Below are positions 25,879 through 35,904 of a DNA stretch of 64,000 nt, in pieces. Under the pieces are notes generated by a model. It ran no database searches and was not told the DNA's origin. It saw only the letters and a list, made by a program, of their open reading frames with translations. The stretch is taken from the NCBI RefSeq assembly GCF_000429365.1, contig NZ_AUBS01000001.1, forward strand, positions 186,001-250,000. Direction: 5' to 3'. Position 1 is the first letter of the stretch. Each line of letters begins with the position of its first letter. The position numbers and the translations under genes were made by a program. Origin of the DNA: Pseudodonghicola xiamenensis DSM 18339. Lineage in GTDB: Bacteria; Pseudomonadota; Alphaproteobacteria; Rhodobacterales; Rhodobacteraceae.

Positions 25879-27513
25879 TCAGGCCATCAGCTCTTTCGCC
25901 CGGTCGCGCAGGACGAATTTCTGGATCTTGCCGGTCGAGGTCTTGGGCAATTCGCCGAAGACGATTGTTTTCGGCGCCTTGAAGTGGGCCATGTGTTCGC
26001 GGCAGAAGGCGATGATCGTCGCCGCGTCAGCCTGCTGGCCCGGTTTCAGGGTGACGAAGGCGCAGGGCGTTTCGCCCCATTTCTCGTCGGGGCGGGCAAC
26101 CACGGCGGCCTCGAGCACCGCCGGGTGGCGGTAAAGCACATCCTCCACTTCGACCGAGGAGATGTTCTCACCGCCCGAGATGATGATGTCTTTCAGCCGG
26201 TCCTTCAGTTCGACATAGCCGTCGGGATGCATGACCCCCAGATCGCCCGAGGCGAACCAGCCGCCGCGGAAGGCTTCGGCGGTGGCGGTCGGGTTCTTCA
26301 GATACCCGCGCATCACGTTGTTGCCGCGCATGAAGATCTCTCCGATGGTCTGGCCGTCCGAGGGTACTGGCTCCAGCGTTTCGGGATCGGCCACCATCAG
26401 TTCGGAAAGCGCGCCGTTCTTCACCCCCTGACGCGCCTTCAGCCGGGCGCGTTGATCGGCAGGCAGGCTGTCCCATTCCGATTTCCAGGCGCAGACCACG
26501 GCGGGGCCATAGACTTCGGTCAGCCCGTAGACATGGGTGACCTCGATCGCCATCGCCTCCATCGCTTCGATCACCGCAGCGGGCGGCGAGGCGCCGGCGG
26601 TCATTACCTGCACCGGATGGTCGAAGGCCTTGAGGCTGGCGTTTTGCACCAGCATGTTCAGGATGATGGGGGCGCCGCAGAAATGGGTCACGGTTTCAGC
26701 GGCGATCAACTCGAAGATCGGCTCGGCGCGGACATGGCGCAGGCAGACGGCAGTGCCGGCATTGGCGGCAATCGCCCAAGGATAGCACCAGCCGTTGCAA
26801 TGGAACATCGGCAGCGTCCAGAGATAGACCGAATGCAGCGGCATATGCCAGGACTGCAGCTGCGCCAGCGCGTTCAGATGGGCGCCGCGATGGTGATAGA
26901 CAACACCCTTTGGATTGCCGGTGGTTCCCGACGTGTAGTTGAGCGAGATCGCGTCCCATTCATCGGTGGGCGGCGTCCACTGGAAATCACGGTCGCCCTC
27001 GGCCAGCAACGCCTCATAGGTCAGGGCACCAATGCGGCGACCGCCGTCAAAGGTGGGATCCTCGATATCGACGACCAGCCGCTCAGGGCCTTCGGACAGC
27101 TCTAGCGCGGCGGCGACCACATCGGCGAATTCGGCATCGACCAGCACGACCTTGGCTTCGCCATGATCGAGGATGAAGGCGATTGCCTCGGCATCGAGCC
27201 GGGTGTTGATCGCGTTCAGCACCGCACCGGCCATGGGGACGCCGAAATGGGCTTCGAACATCTCGGGGATATTGGCGGCGATCACCGCGACGGTGTCGTT
27301 CTTGCCGATGCCGCGATGCATCAGCGCACTGCCGAGCGCCCGGGTTCGGGCATAGGTTTCGGCCCAGGTCCGGCGTACCGGCCCGTGCACCACCGCCAGA
27401 CGGTCGGGATAGACCGCTGCCGTCCGTTCGATAAAGCTCAGCGGCGTGAGCCGTTCGTAATTCGCCGCACAGGCGTCGAGATTCTGGTCGTAGATGGATG
27501 GTGTCGCGGTCAT
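25879..27513 (-). CDS. Acyl-CoA ligase (AMP-forming), DmdB-like
   Basis: A 544-residue ANL-superfamily enzyme: P-loop NYTSGTTGNPKGVVYHHRG near residue 180, the LPMFHCNGWCYPW block, YGLTEVYGP, GGWFASGDLG, and the catalytic Lys in PKTSTGKIQKF near the C-terminus. It activates a carboxylic acid with ATP and CoA. The LWTLPMFHCNGW region resembles medium/short-chain ligases, including the methylmercaptopropionate-CoA ligase DmdB of roseobacters, but other fatty or aromatic acids are possible and no dmd gene is nearby. A GGGGAGAG site precedes the ATG at 27513. Confidence 0.85.
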   Translation of the reverse strand: MTATPSIYDQNLDACAANYERLTPLSFIERTAAVYPDRLAVVHGPVRRTWAETYARTRALGSALMHRGIGKNDTVAVIAANIPEMFEAHFGVPMAGAVLNAINTRLDAEAIAFILDHGEAKVVLVDAEFADVVAAALELSEGPERLVVDIEDPTFDGGRRIGALTYEALLAEGDRDFQWTPPTDEWDAISLNYTSGTTGNPKGVVYHHRGAHLNALAQLQSWHMPLHSVYLWTLPMFHCNGWCYPWAIAANAGTAVCLRHVRAEPIFELIAAETVTHFCGAPIILNMLVQNASLKAFDHPVQVMTAGASPPAAVIEAMEAMAIEVTHVYGLTEVYGPAVVCAWKSEWDSLPADQRARLKARQGVKNGALSELMVADPETLEPVPSDGQTIGEIFMRGNNVMRGYLKNPTATAEAFRGGWFASGDLGVMHPDGYVELKDRLKDIIISGGENISSVEVEDVLYRHPAVLEAAVVARPDEKWGETPCAFVTLKPGQQADAATIIAFCREHMAHFKAPKTIVFGELPKTSTGKIQKFVLRDRAKELMA

Positions 27514-27798
27514 CTGCTCTCCCCTTGCGAAATCCGATTCGCGTTCTTCGCGTCCCCGCAGCCGGATTGACGGCTGGCGACCGGCTCGGCCGGCTGGCCG
27601 ACTATCGTGGAAAGCTGCGGTGGTGTCGAGCGGTGCAATGCGCGGAATTGCATGGATAATCCCGGGGAACGGGACAATGCGCAAAGAGCCGCCGGATCGG
27701 GGGCAACAGAACTCTTGACCGGGAATGCGGTGCGCGTAAGGGGCGGTGGCGGGCGTTGGGTCCCGTGTTGTTTCGTGACTTCGATGATCCCTGTTTCG

Positions 27799-28710
27799 AT
27801 GTCTTCCGGCGATTTGATCGCCGACCGTCGCGCCGATTATGCCGAGGCCTTGCTGCCTGAGGATCCGGTCGCCGCTTGTGATCTATATGCGCAGGCCCTG
27901 GAACTGGTGCCGGGCTGGGCCGCCGGCTGGTTCCGGCTGGGAGAAATCCGCGCCGAGGCCGACCTGGCGGGGGCGGCCCATGCGTTCGAACAGGCGCTTG
28001 CGGCTGACCCTGACGACCGGCTGGGGGCCAGCCTGCAGCTTGATCTGCTGCGCAATCGGTCGCTGGCCGATACCATGCCCTCGGCCTTTGTCGAGACGCT
28101 GTTCGACCAATACGCCGCAGACTTCGACGGTGCGCTGGTCGACAAGCTGGGCTATCGCGCGCCGCAGTTGCTGGCGGCAGGGCTGGTGGCCCCCTTTGGC
28201 CGGGTGCTGGATCTGGGCTGTGGTACCGGGCTGATGGGGCGGGAGCTGCGCGCCGGCGCCGATTGGCTGGAAGGCTGGGATATTTCGGCCGAGATGCTGC
28301 GGGAGGCGGAGACGAAAGGGCTCTATGACCGGCTGGACAAACGGGATCTGAGCGAACTGGCCCCGGAAGAAGAGCGGTGGGATCTGATCACCGCGGCGGA
28401 TGTCTTCGCCTATCTCGGTGCGTTGGAGCGGATTGTCGGCTGGGTGGCGCAGGCGCTGCGTCCGGGGGGGCGGTTCGCCTTCACCGTCGAGGCACATGAG
28501 GGGCTGGGCGCCTATGTGTTGCGGGACAGCCGGCGGTACGCCCATGCTGCCGGGCCGCTGGTGGCGCTCCTTGATTACGCCGGGTTCGAGGTGCGGATGG
28601 AGCGCCGGGTGCTGCGGCAAGATCGCGGTGCGCCGATTTGGGGATTGGTGGTGCAGGCGGTCAAGCGACCGGCGGGGCGCGGCGATGATAGCCCGAGGGT
28701 GAAAGCGTGA
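27799..28710 (+). CDS. TPR-containing class I SAM-dependent methyltransferase
   Basis: About 303 residues: one or two tetratricopeptide-like repeats (DPVAACDLYAQALELVPGWAAGWFRLGEIRAEADLAGAAHAFEQALAADPDD) followed by a Rossmann methyltransferase with motif I VLDLGCGTGLMGREL near residue 138 and LITAADVFAYLGAL. The acceptor is unknown. An ATG at 27784 is an alternative start; neither has a strong ribosome-binding site. The 285-base gap before it holds the promoter regions of this gene and of the divergent acyl-CoA ligase, with nothing else visible. Confidence 0.82.
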   Translation: MSSGDLIADRRADYAEALLPEDPVAACDLYAQALELVPGWAAGWFRLGEIRAEADLAGAAHAFEQALAADPDDRLGASLQLDLLRNRSLADTMPSAFVETLFDQYAADFDGALVDKLGYRAPQLLAAGLVAPFGRVLDLGCGTGLMGRELRAGADWLEGWDISAEMLREAETKGLYDRLDKRDLSELAPEEERWDLITAADVFAYLGALERIVGWVAQALRPGGRFAFTVEAHEGLGAYVLRDSRRYAHAAGPLVALLDYAGFEVRMERRVLRQDRGAPIWGLVVQAVKRPAGRGDDSPRVKA

Positions 28711-28760
28711 TGCTGAAGGCCTGACTAGGGGACAGAAGAAGAACCCCCGACGGGAAAGAC

Positions 28761-28782
28761 GCCGGAGGCCTGAGCCTCCGGC
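28761..28782. terminator. Hairpin terminator between methyltransferase and ilvD
   Basis: Perfect 9-bp stem GCCGGAGGC (28761-28769) / GCCTCCGGC (28774-28782) with a four-base loop between two convergent genes. U-rich tails are weak on both sides (GTCTTTCC on the minus strand, TTATTTC on the plus strand). Confidence 0.65.
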
Positions 28783-28790
28783 GCATCACC

Positions 28791-30641
28791 TTATTTCTTG
28801 CCCTGGATCTGGCGTACGTCGCGGACCGCGCCGCGGGCGGCCGAGGTGGTCAGCGCCGCATAGGCCTGCAGCGCGCTCGACACCTTGCGCTTGCGCTGCT
28901 CGTCGGGCTGCCAGCCCTTTTCCTCGCGCTTGGCGCGGCGCTCGGCCAGCACCGCATCGTCGACGGCCAGATGGATCTTGCGGTTGGGGATGTCGATCTC
29001 GATGATATCGCCTTCCTCGACCAGACCGATGGCACCGCCCTCGGCCGCCTCGGGCGAGACGTGGCCGATCGACAGGCCCGATGAGCCGCCGGAGAACCGC
29101 CCGTCGGTGACCAGCGCACAGCTTTTGCCCAGACCCTTCGACTTGAGGTAGGAGGTGGGATAGAGCATTTCCTGCATGCCGGGGCCGCCACGCGGACCTT
29201 CATAGCGGATCAGCACCACGTCGCCCGGGTTGATCTTGCCGGTCAGGATGCCGTTCACCGCCGAATCCTGGCTTTCGAAGATGCGCGCAGGTCCCGAGAA
29301 GGTGAGGATCGAGTCATCCACACCGGCGGTTTTCACGATGCAGCCATCCTCGGCGATATTGCCATAGAGCACGGCCAGACCGCCATCCTTGGAAAAGGCA
29401 TGGTCAGCATCGCGGATCACGCCGTTTTCGCGGTCGAGATCGAGCGTGTCGAACCGGCGCGATTGCGAAAAGGCGACTTCGGTCCGCACTCCGCCGGGGG
29501 CGGCGCGGAAGAATTCATGCACGCTGTCCGAGTTGGTGCGGGTGATGTCCCAGCGATCCAGAGCATGGGCCAAGCTTTCGGCATGGACCGAATTGACGGT
29601 GGTATCCAACAGCCCGGCGTGGTCAAGCTGGCCCAGGATCGACATGATGCCGCCGGCGCGGTGCACGTCTTCCATATGGACGTCGTTCTTGGCAGGCGCC
29701 ACCTTGCACAGCACCGGAACCTGACGGCTGAGCGCGTCGATATCGGACATGTCGAAATCGACCTCGCCCTCATTCGCGGCGGCCAGCAGGTGCAGCACGG
29801 TATTGGTCGACCCGCCCATGGCGATATCGAGCGACATGGCGTTCTTGAAGGCGGGCACCGTGGCGATGTTGCGCGGCAGAACGCTGGCGTCGTCCTGTTC
29901 GTAATAGCGCCGCGCCAGATCGACGATCAGGTGGCCGGCCTCGACAAACAGCTTTTCGCGGTCGGCATGGGTGGCGAGCGTCGAGCCGTTGCCCGGCAGC
30001 GACAGACCCAGCGCCTCGGTCAGGCAGTTCATCGAGTTGGCGGTGAACATGCCCGAGCACGACCCGCAGGTGGGGCAGGCGGCCTGTTCGATCGCGGCGA
30101 CCTGTTCGTCGGAATAGCTGTCGTCGGCAGCGGCGACCATGGCATCGACCAGGTCGAGCGCAGTTTCCTTGCCCTCCCAGACGACCTTGCCGGCCTCCAT
30201 CGGTCCGCCCGAGACGAAGACGACGGGGATGTTCAGCCGCATCGCGGCCATCAGCATGCCGGGGGTGATCTTGTCGCAGTTGGAGATGCAGACCATCGCA
30301 TCGGCGCAATGGGCGTTGACCATATATTCAACGCTGTCGGCGATGATCTCGCGCGAAGGCAGTGAATAGAGCATGCCATCATGGCCCATGGCGATGCCGT
30401 CATCGACCGCGATGGTGTTGAATTCCTTGGCCACGCCGCCGGCCTTTTCGACCTCGCGCGCGACGAGCTGGCCCAGATCCTTCAGATGGACGTGGCCGGG
30501 CACGAATTGGGTGAAGCTGTTGACGATGGCGATGATCGGCTTGCCGAAATCGCCGTCCTTCATGCCGGTGGCGCGCCACAGACCCCGGGCGCCCGCCATG
30601 TTGCGGCCGTGGGTACTGGTTCTCGAACGATATCTGGGCAT
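28791..30641 (-). CDS. ilvD: Dihydroxy-acid dehydratase IlvD
   Basis: A 616-residue iron-sulfur dehydratase of normal family length. Cluster cysteines are visible at CISNCDK (Cys122) and [10 protein letters not shown], with the Mg-binding [12 protein letters not shown] block near residue 79. It converts 2,3-dihydroxy-isovalerate and its methyl homologue to the 2-keto acids in valine and isoleucine synthesis. It stands apart from other ilv genes and is divergent from a LysR-type gene 102 bases away, which may control it. Confidence 0.97.
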   Translation of the reverse strand: MPRYRSRTSTHGRNMAGARGLWRATGMKDGDFGKPIIAIVNSFTQFVPGHVHLKDLGQLVAREVEKAGGVAKEFNTIAVDDGIAMGHDGMLYSLPSREIIADSVEYMVNAHCADAMVCISNCDKITPGMLMAAMRLNIPVVFVSGGPMEAGKVVWEGKETALDLVDAMVAAADDSYSDEQVAAIEQAACPTCGSCSGMFTANSMNCLTEALGLSLPGNGSTLATHADREKLFVEAGHLIVDLARRYYEQDDASVLPRNIATVPAFKNAMSLDIAMGGSTNTVLHLLAAANEGEVDFDMSDIDALSRQVPVLCKVAPAKNDVHMEDVHRAGGIMSILGQLDHAGLLDTTVNSVHAESLAHALDRWDITRTNSDSVHEFFRAAPGGVRTEVAFSQSRRFDTLDLDRENGVIRDADHAFSKDGGLAVLYGNIAEDGCIVKTAGVDDSILTFSGPARIFESQDSAVNGILTGKINPGDVVLIRYEGPRGGPGMQEMLYPTSYLKSKGLGKSCALVTDGRFSGGSSGLSIGHVSPEAAEGGAIGLVEEGDIIEIDIPNRKIHLAVDDAVLAERRAKREEKGWQPDEQRKRKVSSALQAYAALTTSAARGAVRDVRQIQGKK

Positions 30642-30743
30642 CGAACCCTCCCTTTTGAATGAGTCGGCGCACCCTATACGCCTCGCTTCTGCGAGTGAAA
30701 TATATTATTGTGCGCGAATTGGGTCGGTTGGGATATAAGTGAC

Positions 30744-31673
30744 ATGGATGTGCGCCAGCTCAGGCATTTTGTTGCCGTGGCCGAGACCCTGCATTTTGGC
30801 CGGGCGGCGGCGCGGCTGGGGATAACGCAGCCGCCTTTGAGCCAGTCGATCCAGGCGCTTGAGCGGGAGCTGGGGGCGCCGTTGTTCGAACGGACCCGCC
30901 GCAGTGTGGCGCTGACACCTTTCGGGGCGGACTGGCTGCCACATGTGCAACAGGCGCTGGATGGGGTAGAGGCTCTGGCCGAGACGGCAGATCGGATCCG
31001 GCTGGGGCGGGCGGGGCGTTTGGAGCTGTCTTTCGTCAGCACGGCGGACTACAGCATCCTGCCGCTGCTGGTGGCGCGGTTCCGGGCGCTTTACCCTGAG
31101 GTGGAAATCGCCCTGACCGAGGCCACCAGCGATCGGCAGGTCACGGCGCTGAGCGAAGGGCACGGGCAGGTCGGGATCATCATTCCACAGGGGGAGGCGG
31201 TGTTGCCGGAAGGCTTTGCCTATCGTCGGCTGGTGTCCGAACCGCTGATCGCTGCAGTCCCGGAAAGCTGGATCGAAAGCGGGCGGCTGCGGACGGTGTC
31301 GGGGCGGTTGCCGGCGGAGGCGGTGATTTCCTCATCGCTGATCGTCTTTCCCCGGCGTGCGGCGCCCTCGTTCTACGATCTGGTGACGGGCTATTATGCT
31401 GCCTGTGGCGGCTCTGCCCATGTGGTGCAGAATGCCATTCAGATGCAGACCATCATCAGCCTGGTGTCCGCCGGCATGGGGATCGCGCTGGTGCCCGCGT
31501 CGCTCAGGCACCTGGCGCGCTCCGGCGTGCGGTATCTGCCGCTGGCCGCCGAGGCCCCGCAGTTGGAGACGGGCATCGTCTGGCGGCGCGATGATATGAC
31601 GCCGACGCTGGGAAATTTCCTGCGGATGATCGACAGCCTGCCCGAGCTTGCCACAGACGAGCCTTCGGGCTGA
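30744..31673 (+). CDS. LysR-family transcriptional regulator, divergent from ilvD
   Basis: A 309-residue LysR regulator: N-terminal helix-turn-helix MDVRQLRHFVAVAETLHFGRAAARLGITQPPLSQSIQALERELG and a periplasmic-binding-protein-like effector domain ending with VSAGMGIALVPASLRHL. The start at 30744 fits the family N-terminus; a TATAAG element lies only five bases upstream (30734-30739), so the message may be leaderless. Regulation of ilvD is inferred from the divergent arrangement. Confidence 0.9.
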   Translation: MDVRQLRHFVAVAETLHFGRAAARLGITQPPLSQSIQALERELGAPLFERTRRSVALTPFGADWLPHVQQALDGVEALAETADRIRLGRAGRLELSFVSTADYSILPLLVARFRALYPEVEIALTEATSDRQVTALSEGHGQVGIIIPQGEAVLPEGFAYRRLVSEPLIAAVPESWIESGRLRTVSGRLPAEAVISSSLIVFPRRAAPSFYDLVTGYYAACGGSAHVVQNAIQMQTIISLVSAGMGIALVPASLRHLARSGVRYLPLAAEAPQLETGIVWRRDDMTPTLGNFLRMIDSLPELATDEPSG

Positions 31674-32106
31674 GCCGGCATGGGGCGTGACAGGACACCA
31701 TATTATATGATGTATCGTGATGCGTCGCGTCTGAATTTCCCCTTGAAGGGATGAAGGCGGGGCCTGGTCGCTCCGGCAAGCTGTCGCGTCATCGGCCGCG
31801 GGCGGACCTGATGTCAGTGACCGCAGACATCAAGATGTTCGCTGCGCTCGGGCGTGACGTTGCGGTCCCGCATCCGAGGATCTCGTGGTGAACAAAAGTT
31901 TGTGAACGGTTGCGGACGCCGCTGGCGGAGTTTCGCGCATAGCTGATTTTTGAGATTTGAAAATCTATATATATCAAGGTATAGCGCGGTTCTCTTCGCG
32001 CATCTGTGTCCGTTTTTCGTTGTGATCATCTGTGACGGGCATGAGGGTGAAAGCTGTTTGATTCATGCATCTCTCGCCATTTTTTTGCTGCCAGACCTGT
32101 TGCTAA
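31674..32106. other. Intergenic region upstream of the porin gene
   Basis: No convincing gene. The stretch is AT-richer than its surroundings, with ATATTATATGATGTAT at about 31702 and TATATATATCAAGG near 31970, as expected of promoter DNA for a strongly expressed outer-membrane protein. A 62-codon reverse frame here has no ribosome-binding site or recognisable content. A regulatory RNA cannot be excluded. Confidence 0.5.
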
Positions 32107-32157
32107 ACTGAACGTATCTGTTCAGTTGTCCCGCAAGCGCGAGTCGTTCGCGACTCA
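32107..32157 (+). promoter_or_regulatory. Inverted repeat and UUCG hairpin in porin leader
   Basis: Two elements: a perfect dyad AACTGAAC (32107-32114), six bases, GTTCAGTT (32121-32128), and then GAGTCG (32142-32147), loop TTCG, CGACTC (32152-32157), a very stable tetraloop hairpin 30 bases before the porin start. The first may bind a regulator or cap the 5' end of the mRNA; the second would stabilise the leader. Confidence 0.6.
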
Positions 32158-32186
32158 CGCTGGAACACAACTCAGGAGATACACTG

Positions 32187-33296
32187 ATGAGCGATTATTT
32201 CCGCGCTGGCCTGTCGGCCGTGGCGCTGGCCGCTGGTTTGGCTGGCCCGGCCCTGGCAGGCCCGACCTACGAGAACGCTTCCGGCGGCACTTTCACCTTC
32301 TACGGTCAGTTCGACCCGACCTGGATGTCGTTCGATGACGGTGTGAACAGCTACAACGACCTGGCGGACAACACCAACTCGAACAGCCGCGTGGGTTTCT
32401 ACGTGCGCCAGCCCTTCGGCGCTTATAAGTTCCAGTTCCACTTTGAAACCGCTCTGGGTCTCAAATCCTCGGCCGCGGTCAACCAGACCACCGAGCCGAA
32501 GGACATGAAATGGGATCGCACCCGGCTGCGGCATGTTGATTTCAGCTTGGCCGGCGACTTCGGTAAAGTGTCGGCCGGTCAAGGTAGCATGGCCAGCGAT
32601 GGCGCTGCTGGTAGCGACCTGTCGGGCACCACTCTGGTCGTGAGCCAATCGCTGATCGACGCCGCCGGCGCCTATCAGCTGACCACCAGCGGCGGTGCGC
32701 TGTCGGGCATCAAGCTGGAAGACGCTTTCGCCAACTTCGACGGTGGCCGCAAAGGTCGTATCCGGTATGACACCCCGTCGCTGAACGGCTTCGTCCTGTC
32801 GGCGGCCTATGGTACCGAAATCCTGAAGTCCAACGTCGATGACGACTATTACGACATCGCCGTGCGCTACAACAACAAGTTCGGCGACTACGAACTGGCA
32901 AGCTCGCTGGCCGTCGCTTGGACCGACCGTGACAGCGCAGACGACATCCGCGATACCGTCGCATCGGTTTCGGTCAAGCACGCATCGGGCCTGAACGGCA
33001 CCGTGACCTATGGCGACCGCGACACCACCGGCAACTATTACTATGCCAAGCTCGGCTATGAAGCCCGGTTCTTCTCGGTCGGGACCACCTCGATGGCGGT
33101 GGATTATTACAGCGGCGACGATCTGATCTCCAGCGGGTCGGAATCCGAATCCTGGGGCGTCGGTGTGGTGCAGAAGTTCGACAACTATAACGTCGAGGCC
33201 TATGCCAGCTATCGTGACTACAGCTTTTCGGACAACAGCGGCACGTCCTATAACGACGCCAACCTGGTTCTGGTCGGCGCTCGCTGGAAATTCTGA
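32187..33296 (+). CDS. Outer-membrane porin
   Basis: A 369-residue beta-barrel protein with a signal peptide (cleaved near GPALAGPTYENAS), alternating beta strands rich in Tyr/Asp/Gly and a C-terminal WKF ending in Phe, the signal recognised by the BAM machinery. It resembles general porins of Rhodobacterales. CAGGAGA precedes the ATG. Codon use is noticeably biased to C-ending codons, consistent with high expression. Confidence 0.9.
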   Translation: MSDYFRAGLSAVALAAGLAGPALAGPTYENASGGTFTFYGQFDPTWMSFDDGVNSYNDLADNTNSNSRVGFYVRQPFGAYKFQFHFETALGLKSSAAVNQTTEPKDMKWDRTRLRHVDFSLAGDFGKVSAGQGSMASDGAAGSDLSGTTLVVSQSLIDAAGAYQLTTSGGALSGIKLEDAFANFDGGRKGRIRYDTPSLNGFVLSAAYGTEILKSNVDDDYYDIAVRYNNKFGDYELASSLAVAWTDRDSADDIRDTVASVSVKHASGLNGTVTYGDRDTTGNYYYAKLGYEARFFSVGTTSMAVDYYSGDDLISSGSESESWGVGVVQKFDNYNVEAYASYRDYSFSDNSGTSYNDANLVLVGARWKF

Positions 33297-33326
33297 TCCG
33301 GCAATCTGACCTGAAGGTCTTTTTTC

Positions 33327-33360
33327 GGCCCGCCGCGACATGCGGCGGGCCGTTTTGTTT
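33327..33360 (+). terminator. Intrinsic terminator of the porin gene
   Basis: Perfect 10-bp stem GGCCCGCCGC (33327-33336) / GCGGCGGGCC (33342-33351), loop of five, then GTTTTGTTT. Confidence 0.93.
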
Positions 33361-33490
33361 GTGCCATCGCCCCCGGGTTTTCAGCGCCAAAGCCGCAATG
33401 GGCCTTGCACAGCGGGGCAGGGGCACATAGAAGGCGACAAATTTGCTGTGCGCGCGGGTTTCGCGCGCTTTCGACTCTATGGGGAATAGG

Positions 33491-34825
33491 ATGCAGGTCA
33501 CCGAAACGCTGAACGAAGGGCTCAAGCGCGCCTACACGCTGATGGTCACGGCGCAGGAGCTGGACGAGAAAGTGAACGAGAAGCTGCTCGAGGCCCAGCC
33601 GGAAATCGAGATGAAGGGCTTCCGTAAAGGCAAGGTTCCGATGGCGCTGCTGAAAAAGCAGTTCGGCCAGCGTCTTCTGGGCGAAGCCATGCAGGAAACC
33701 ATCGACGGTGCGATGAACCAGCACTTTGAAGACAGCGGCGACCGCCCCGCGGTCCAGCCCGAGGTCAAGATGACCAACGAGGACTGGAAAGAGGGCGACG
33801 ACGTTCACGTCGAGATGTCCTATGAAAAGCTGCCGGAAATCCCCGAGGTCGATCTGGCTTCGATCAGCCTGGAGCGCCTGGTCGTCAAAGCCGATGACGC
33901 ATCGGTGGACGAGGCCCTGTCCAATCTGGCCGATGCCGCCAAGGATTACAAAGCCCGTGATGAAGGCGCCGCCGCCGAGGATGGCGATCAGGTCGTCTTC
34001 GATTTCGTCGGCAAGGTCGACGGCGAGGCATTCGAGGGCGGTTCCGCCGAAGATTACCCGCTGGTCCTGGGCTCGGGCCAATTCATTCCCGGCTTCGAAG
34101 AGCAGCTCGTGGGTGTGAAGGCCGGCGAGGAAAAAGACGTTACCGTCACCTTCCCCGAAGAATATCAAGCCGAACATCTGGCCGGTAAGGAAGCCGTGTT
34201 CACCTGCACCATCAAAGAGGTGAAGGCGCCGGCGGCGGCCGAGCTGGACGATGAGCTGGCGAAGAAATTCGGGGCCGAAGATCTCGATGGGCTGAAAGGT
34301 CAGATTCGCGAACGCCTGGAAGCTGAATATGCCGGCGCCGCCCGTGCCGTTCTGAAGCGTGATCTGCTGGACAAGCTGGACGCGCTGGTCAGCTTTGAGC
34401 TGCCGCCGAGCCTGGTCGAGGCGGAAGCCGGCCAGATCGCCCATCAGCTCTATCATGAAGAGCACCCGGACGATCACGGCCATGATCACGGCTCGATCGA
34501 GACGACTGACGAGCACAAGAAGTTGGCCGAACGCCGCGTGCGTCTGGGCCTGCTGCTGGCCGAGCTGGGCCAGAAAGCCGAAGTGCAGGTGACCGACGCC
34601 GAGATGACGCAGGCGATCATGAACCAGGCTCGCCAATACCCGGGTCAGGAACGTCAGTTCTTTGAATTCGTGCAACAGAACGCCCAGATGCAGCAGCAAC
34701 TGCGCGCGCCGATCTTCGAAGACAAAGTCATCGACTATGTCTGCGAGCTGGCGAAGGTTGACGACAAGGAAGTCAGCAAGGACGATCTGGAGAAGGCCGT
34801 CGAAGCGCTGGAAAGCGACGACTGA
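33491..34825 (+). CDS. tig: Trigger factor (ribosome-associated chaperone and prolyl isomerase)
   Basis: A 444-residue trigger factor with the N-terminal ribosome-binding signature GFRKGKVP near residue 43, the central FKBP-type domain ([41 protein letters not shown], residues ~168-210) and a helical C-terminal chaperone domain. The start at 33491 has AGG spacing and gives the conserved MQV start. A His/Asp/Glu-rich loop ([14 protein letters not shown]) occurs at residues ~322-335. Ends at a strong terminator. Confidence 0.97.
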   Translation: MQVTETLNEGLKRAYTLMVTAQELDEKVNEKLLEAQPEIEMKGFRKGKVPMALLKKQFGQRLLGEAMQETIDGAMNQHFEDSGDRPAVQPEVKMTNEDWKEGDDVHVEMSYEKLPEIPEVDLASISLERLVVKADDASVDEALSNLADAAKDYKARDEGAAAEDGDQVVFDFVGKVDGEAFEGGSAEDYPLVLGSGQFIPGFEEQLVGVKAGEEKDVTVTFPEEYQAEHLAGKEAVFTCTIKEVKAPAAAELDDELAKKFGAEDLDGLKGQIRERLEAEYAGAARAVLKRDLLDKLDALVSFELPPSLVEAEAGQIAHQLYHEEHPDDHGHDHGSIETTDEHKKLAERRVRLGLLLAELGQKAEVQVTDAEMTQAIMNQARQYPGQERQFFEFVQQNAQMQQQLRAPIFEDKVIDYVCELAKVDDKEVSKDDLEKAVEALESDD

Positions 34826-34853
34826 TCATTTAGGATCGGGTACCGTCCTGTCG

Positions 34854-34879
34854 GGCCGCCCCAGTGGGGCGGCCTTTTT
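34854..34879 (+). terminator. Intrinsic terminator of tig
   Basis: Perfect 9-bp stem GGCCGCCCC (34854-34862) / GGGGCGGCC (34866-34874), three-base loop, then TTTTT. Confidence 0.95.
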
Positions 34880-34915
34880 CGTACCGTCCACCGGGAGGAG
34901 AGGCGTGGCGCCACG

Positions 34916-34947
34916 AAAAAGGGCCGCCCCGAAGAGCTGGCCCTTTT
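34916..34947 (-). terminator. Intrinsic terminator of the luxI-like gene
   Basis: GGCCC/GGGCC arms flanked by A and T tracts; on the minus strand the stem (GGGCC 34942-34938 with GGCCC 34925-34921) is followed by TTTTT (34920-34916). It lies about 50 bases past the luxI stop and faces the tig terminator. Confidence 0.75.
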
Positions 34948-34996
34948 CCAGATGAAGATCGCAGGTGCCGTTCGCTGGGGAGCTGTCGGCTGGGGC

Positions 34997-35878
34997 TCAG
35001 TCAGTCGGTGCCGCGATCGAGCTTTCCTGGCGGCGTTCGGCCCTTGCCTGGCTCAGTTGCTTGAGTTTTTCCGAGGGCGGGATGCCCATGTTCCGTGACA
35101 GGGTCTCGGCCAGGGCGAGCGCGGCGTTCATTTCTTCCGGGCTGTCCGCCTGGGTCACCTGTTCATAGCAGTATTGTTGCAGCGCGCCGAGGCTGTCGTC
35201 TCCGGTGCTGTCGATCGGCGCCGGCTTGTGCGTCTTGTCGAACAGGGCGCGGGCCTGATCGTCTGTCAGGAAGACGTCGTGATCGATGCCGGCGAATTCG
35301 CGGATGCCGTCGATCCGCTCGTCGGAACAATCCATCAGCGCTGCCATGGCGGTCACCACGCCCATCGGCTTCGGCGTGCCCAAATAATCGTATGGGGCAT
35401 TGCGCGAACGTTTCATCACCCGGTTCATCACCGGGTCGATCACCGCCACCGCATCCAATACACCAGCCTCGCGCGCGTATTCGAAGGCACCAACCATGAC
35501 CTCGCTGGTGACATAGGAGATCGAGTTGCGCTTCTTCGTGCCGGTCAGTTTCTTGGTATCGACACAGAACCGGGTGGCTTCCCAGATCCGGGAGCTGCGC
35601 AGCGGCGGCTCGCCATCGAGAAGTTGATAAAACACATCGGCCAGCATGTGTGGCCCGGTGGTTTGAAGAAGGCGCATGCATCCCACGACATCGCCATCCT
35701 CGTCCAGACAGACCACATGCGCGGGATCGAGCGCGTCGAATTCGTCGATCTCCTTGCCGTCGGTCACATGAACGTCCCACCCAAGGCGTCCCTCAAAAAC
35801 CCGTGCCCTTAGGCGATACATCTCGTCCAGGATGTCCGGGAACTTATGTTTGTTTAAGCCGTCGATCACGATAATCAT
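34997..35878 (-). CDS. LuxI-family acyl-homoserine-lactone synthase with C-terminal extension
   Basis: The N-terminal ~210 residues match AHL synthases: RLRARVFEGRLGWDV (conserved Arg, Phe, Trp near residues 22-36), EFDALDPAHVVCLDEDGDVVGCMRLLQTTGPHML, LRSSRIWEATRFCVD (Glu and Arg of the active site) and later YDYLGTPKPMGVVTAMA. The enzyme would join S-adenosylmethionine with an acyl-ACP. At 293 residues it is 70-90 longer than usual LuxI proteins; the extra C-terminal part is helical and not recognised. Encoded downstream of a luxR gene and an XRE regulator on the same strand. Confidence 0.9.
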   Translation of the reverse strand: MIIVIDGLNKHKFPDILDEMYRLRARVFEGRLGWDVHVTDGKEIDEFDALDPAHVVCLDEDGDVVGCMRLLQTTGPHMLADVFYQLLDGEPPLRSSRIWEATRFCVDTKKLTGTKKRNSISYVTSEVMVGAFEYAREAGVLDAVAVIDPVMNRVMKRSRNAPYDYLGTPKPMGVVTAMAALMDCSDERIDGIREFAGIDHDVFLTDDQARALFDKTHKPAPIDSTGDDSLGALQQYCYEQVTQADSPEEMNAALALAETLSRNMGIPPSEKLKQLSQARAERRQESSIAAPTD

Positions 35879-35904
35879 GGTTTTCCCCTACCGCATAGTC
35901 GTGT

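Noticed and set aside
31789..31977. 62-codon minus-strand frame upstream of the porin
   Set aside because: No ribosome-binding site, no family likeness, and AT-rich promoter-like DNA.
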